From NCBI GenBank assembly GCA_937873545.1, contig CALMWI010000460.1:1-9195 (forward strand): 9,195 nt of DNA, in the 5' to 3' direction. The position numbers were made by a program, and so were the translations under genes. The notes under the pieces were generated by a model. That model worked only from the letters and a program-made list of their open reading frames with translations, had not been told where the DNA came from and did no database searches. This document shows positions 7,390 to 9,195 of the stretch, in pieces. The stretch is from an uncultured bacterium. GTDB lineage: Bacteria > UBA4055. Position 1 is the stretch's first letter, and each line of letters opens with the position of its first letter.

Positions 7390-8226
7390 CTATTTTAGCT
7401 CTTTCAGACTTCTAACGATGTCAGTATCTTTTTCTGACTTGACTATCCGTAGAGTTTTTCCGATTGATTTTATTAATGATTTGTATAATCCGTCCGTTGA
7501 AAATTTTTCGGTAGCGTGATGGGTAGCATCAACAACACAGATGTAATAAGATGCCTGCTGGTACAAATGATGGTTGAACTCGGATGTAAGGAAAACATCT
7601 GCTCCCGCCTTATAAGCATATTTCCATGATTCCGCTCCGCTTCCTCCGCATACTGCAACTTTTCCGATCTTGATCTTTATATCTTTAGCAGCAACTCTCA
7701 GAGTGTCCGTTCCGAGTTTGTCTGAAACAACTGCACAAAATTCTTTCAGGCTCATTTTGTTTTTTAAGTCACCGATTGAACCCAGTCCGTAATCATCTGA
7801 TTTATCGTCAGGTGGATAATTTTCTAATTCATCCAAAACACTTACAGGAACAAGCGGCTTTATGTTCTTTAATCCTATAGCTTCGGCTAGAAGGCAGCTG
7901 ACACCTTCACTCATAAGATCGTAATTTGTGTGGCATGAGATAAGTGAAATCTCATTCTTTATCAGAAACCTGATTATATCTGAATAATATTCACCTTCGA
8001 CAAGCCCGGTTACAGGCTTTTTGAATAAAGGATGATGCGAGACAATAAGATTGCATCCTTTCTTCTTCGCTTCTTTGGCGACTTCGAGCGTAGGGTTCAG
8101 TGCAGTAAGAATAGCTTTAACTTCAGCTTCTCTATCGCCTACAAGCAATCCTGACGGGTCGTTCCTCCATTTTACCGTAGGACTGATCTTTTTGTCGAGA
8201 ATATTTAGAACTTCGACTACTCTCAT
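7390..8226 (-). CDS. NIF3/YbgI-family dinuclear metal-centre protein
   Basis: NIF3-family proteins form hexameric toroids with a two-metal site per subunit. They have been suggested to act as metal-dependent hydrolases or as GTP cyclohydrolase I type 2-like proteins, but the cellular role is unsettled. The 278-residue protein has the N-terminal DPSGLLVG (23-30), the metal motif SHHPLF (63-68), the second ligand region CHTNYD (98-103), and the C-terminal VDATHHATE (232-240), which supplies the His and Glu ligands. YGLGSIGDL (146-154) marks the family's central turn. The size is that of the short form, without the PII-like insert found in versions near 370 residues. GGAG at 8232-8235, 5 nt before the ATG, fixes the start. 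The gene begins 16 bp after the T-tract of the tRNA terminator, leaving no room for its own promoter; read-through from the tRNA promoter, or a promoter within the tRNA gene, must drive it. Confidence 0.9.
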   Translation of the reverse strand: MRVVEVLNILDKKISPTVKWRNDPSGLLVGDREAEVKAILTALNPTLEVAKEAKKKGCNLIVSHHPLFKKPVTGLVEGEYYSDIIRFLIKNEISLISCHTNYDLMSEGVSCLLAEAIGLKNIKPLVPVSVLDELENYPPDDKSDDYGLGSIGDLKNKMSLKEFCAVVSDKLGTDTLRVAAKDIKIKIGKVAVCGGSGAESWKYAYKAGADVFLTSEFNHHLYQQASYYICVVDATHHATEKFSTDGLYKSLIKSIGKTLRIVKSEKDTDIVRSLKELK

Positions 8227-8242
8227 TTTGTCTCCGAATTAC

Positions 8243-8266
8243 AAAAAATGGCGCAGCATGGCGCCA
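8243..8266 (-). terminator. Hairpin terminator or attenuator between tRNA and nif3
   Basis: On the minus strand TGGCGC, a 6-nt loop (CATGCT) and GCGCCA form a six-pair GC-rich stem followed by six T. It starts 9 nt after the tRNA 3' end. The stem is short, so partial read-through into nif3 is plausible. Confidence 0.7.
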
Positions 8267-8275
8267 GATTTGTTG

Positions 8276-8349
8276 TGGGGGTACAGGGACTTGAACCCCG
8301 GACCAACAGATTATGAGTCTGCTGCTCTAACCGACTGAGCTATACCCCC
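8276..8349 (-). tRNA. tRNA with anticodon CAU: elongator tRNA-Met, or tRNA-Ile2
   Basis: The minus strand folds into a complete cloverleaf of 74 nt. The acceptor GGGGGTA/TACCCCC is fully paired, the D arm is GCTC/GAGC with GG in its loop, the anticodon stem is GCAGA/TCTGT with loop CTCATAA (anticodon at 8313-8315), and the T arm is CGGGG/CCCTG with loop TTCAAGT. The discriminator is A73. The following bases are CAA, so CCA is not encoded and must be added by a CCA-adding enzyme. CAU may read AUG as elongator Met, or AUA as Ile2 after TilS converts C34 to lysidine. It is not the initiator: position 1 pairs with 72 and there is no run of three G-C pairs at the base of the anticodon stem. G4-C69 is compatible with TilS, and the anticodon-arm and variable-loop sequence resembles E. 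coli tRNA-Ile2, while the T arm resembles some tRNA-Met. I cannot decide between the two. Confidence 0.95.
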
Positions 8350-8374
8350 GGTACTGCATTTTTGCAGGATACCA

Positions 8375-8403
8375 AATATAATTCCGGAGACCTTGTTTGT
8401 CAA
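8375..8403 (-). promoter_or_regulatory. Near-consensus sigma-70 promoter for the tRNA (and possibly the nif3 group)
   Basis: The minus strand has a perfect -35 TTGACA (8403-8398), a 17-bp spacer and a -10 TATATT (8380-8375), 25 bp before the tRNA 5' end. It also reads TTG, 20 bp, TATATTTG, which fits the Bacteroidota-type TTG/TAnnTTTG pattern. The short transcribed leader contains a small hairpin, CTGCA-AAAA-TGCAG. It is the best promoter in the window. Confidence 0.85.
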
Positions 8404-8409
8404 GAAATT

Positions 8410-9117
8410 TTACAGTTTAATTTTCCTGTCGATTATCTCGAAAATGCTGCGCACGAATCCTGCTTCTTTTTTGTTGAGTTTCATCCTGCGGAAGATATGT
8501 CGTACATTTTCTCTGATCTGATTTTTATTGTCGGATTTTTCCATCAGTTTTGTCTGAATTACTTTTTCGATTATTGAAAATAATTCTTCTTTCTCCTCAA
8601 TATCGATCAGGTCTTCTTTCTGTTCCTGACCTGAAATCCGCCTTTTTGATATTTCATAAAGTGCCAGCATGACCGCGCTTGCAATATTGAGCGAAGAATA
8701 CTCTTTTTCCGTCGGGATGACGACCAGCTTATCGGCAAAATCAGTTTCTTCGTTGACAAGCCCGTTCGTCTCGTTGCCGAACATTATACCTATCTTTGTA
8801 TTTTCCGGAAGCTCTGATATCTCATTTACCATCTCTTCCGGGCTGACCGATTTATAGAACCTTCTCTTTCTGGCAGTGAAAGCATATACCACACTCAGAT
8901 CGGAAACTTCTTTCTTCAGATCTTCGCTGTATCTGAGATGCTTTATGTGATCCTTGGCTCCTGCGCACATGGTCAGGATCTCCTCTTCAGAGAAATTCAT
9001 CTGATTTACCGATACTATATCGGTGAATCCGAAATTTTTCATTGCGCGCAGGATCGATCCGACATTTCCCGGCGACCATATCCTGCATAATATTATTCTG
9101 ACATTTTCTTTTTTCAT
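8410..9117 (-). CDS. trmJ: TrmJ-like SPOUT tRNA (cytidine/uridine-32)-2'-O-methyltransferase
   Basis: TrmJ uses S-adenosylmethionine to methylate the 2'-OH of nucleotide 32 in tRNA anticodon loops. Counting from the ATG at 9117 (235 aa), the SpoU/SPOUT motifs are complete: PGNVGSILRAMKNFG from 16 with Asn18 and Arg24 (motif 1), IMFGNETNGL around 111-120 (motif 2), and VVIPTEKEYSSLNIASA in 132-148 (motif 3, trefoil-knot cofactor site). A C-terminal extension ending in NVRHIFRRMKLNKKEAGFVR matches the alpha-helical tail of TrmJ rather than TrmH or RlmB, and the length is typical of TrmJ. E. coli TrmJ has FGRE in motif 2 where this has FGNE. An ATG at 9123 adds only Met-Phe; the 9117 start matches family N-termini better. 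Neither has a Shine-Dalgarno sequence, and both sit against a terminator. The gene ends just before the tRNA promoter, whose tRNA has C at position 32, a possible substrate. Exact position specificity is inferred. Confidence 0.87.
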   Translation of the reverse strand: MKKENVRIILCRIWSPGNVGSILRAMKNFGFTDIVSVNQMNFSEEEILTMCAGAKDHIKHLRYSEDLKKEVSDLSVVYAFTARKRRFYKSVSPEEMVNEISELPENTKIGIMFGNETNGLVNEETDFADKLVVIPTEKEYSSLNIASAVMLALYEISKRRISGQEQKEDLIDIEEKEELFSIIEKVIQTKLMEKSDNKNQIRENVRHIFRRMKLNKKEAGFVRSIFEIIDRKIKL

Positions 9118-9123
9118 AAACAT

Positions 9124-9152
9124 AAAAAAGGGCGTAAAAGAACGCCCTTTTT
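9124..9152. terminator. Symmetric (bidirectional) rho-independent terminator at the trmJ start
   Basis: GGGCGT (9130-9135) and ACGCCC (9142-9147) form a stem around the loop AAAAGA. It is flanked by complementary A and T runs, giving 11 pairs and a T-tract on either strand. On the minus strand the T run ends at 9124, directly before ATG at 9123, so it most likely ends the gene lying to the right of the window. Confidence 0.8.
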
Positions 9153-9168
9153 ATTCAGCCTGAAAATT

Positions 9169-9195
9169 TTATAGATATTTGTAGAAAGCTTTGTA
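9169..9195 (-). CDS. Possible C-terminal tail of an upstream gene (partial)
   Basis: Reading in from the right edge on the minus strand, one frame gives YKAFYKYL then TAA at 9169, 16 bp before the terminator hairpin. A second frame gives QSFLQISIKFSG then TGA, also just before the hairpin. Either could be the end of the gene this terminator serves. Eight to twelve residues are too few to identify it or to choose between frames. Confidence 0.25.
   Translation of the reverse strand, partial: YKAFYKYL

Noticed and set aside
8051..8338. Plus-strand open frame ending in the tRNA
   Set aside because: It runs antisense through nif3, the terminator and the tRNA cloverleaf, so it is not a gene.

Overview
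All six protein genes and both RNA genes lie on the minus strand, so transcription runs from the right end of the window to the left. The DNA is AT-rich apart from the RNA genes. Several genes have a clear Shine-Dalgarno sequence (GGAG or AGGAG at 5-6 nt), and the single tRNA lacks an encoded CCA end. The set of secreted hypothetical protein, RecJ, NIF3, zinc-ribbon protein and a very large cyclase/ATPase/TPR protein would fit a free-living or sediment bacterium, perhaps from an under-sampled phylum related to the FCB group. That placement is inference; nothing here fixes the taxon. No transposase, integrase, CRISPR array or phage gene was seen.

Layout in the direction of transcription. (1) 9195-8410: the edge of an upstream gene, a strong symmetric terminator hairpin, then a TrmJ-like SPOUT tRNA 2'-O-methyltransferase whose start codon touches the terminator T-tract. 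(2) 8403-8243: a near-consensus sigma-70 promoter, a tRNA with anticodon CAU and a short hairpin terminator. (3) 8226-6294: a NIF3-family protein, a coiled-coil/C4 zinc-ribbon protein (COG1579 type) 12 bp later, and the RNase P RNA gene rnpB, which begins within a few bases of the zinc-ribbon stop codon. (4) 6272-3678: a small secreted protein of unknown function starting about 21 bp after rnpB, then recJ. (5) 3677-3550: an AT-rich spacer with a GC palindrome. (6) 3546-37: a 1169-residue protein with two class III cyclase domains, a STAND/AAA-type ATPase and C-terminal TPRs.

The housekeeping part centres on RNA: a tRNA, a tRNA methyltransferase and the ribozyme that matures tRNA 5' ends. If the tRNA terminator is leaky, one transcript could carry the tRNA, nif3, the zinc-ribbon gene and rnpB. 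The last gene is the most striking. Its domain order and active-site residues closely match mammalian soluble adenylyl cyclase (ADCY10): metal aspartates in C1; the adenine-binding Lys and Thr and the transition-state Asn and Arg in C2. However, the C1 arginine that binds bicarbonate in the human enzyme is alanine here.
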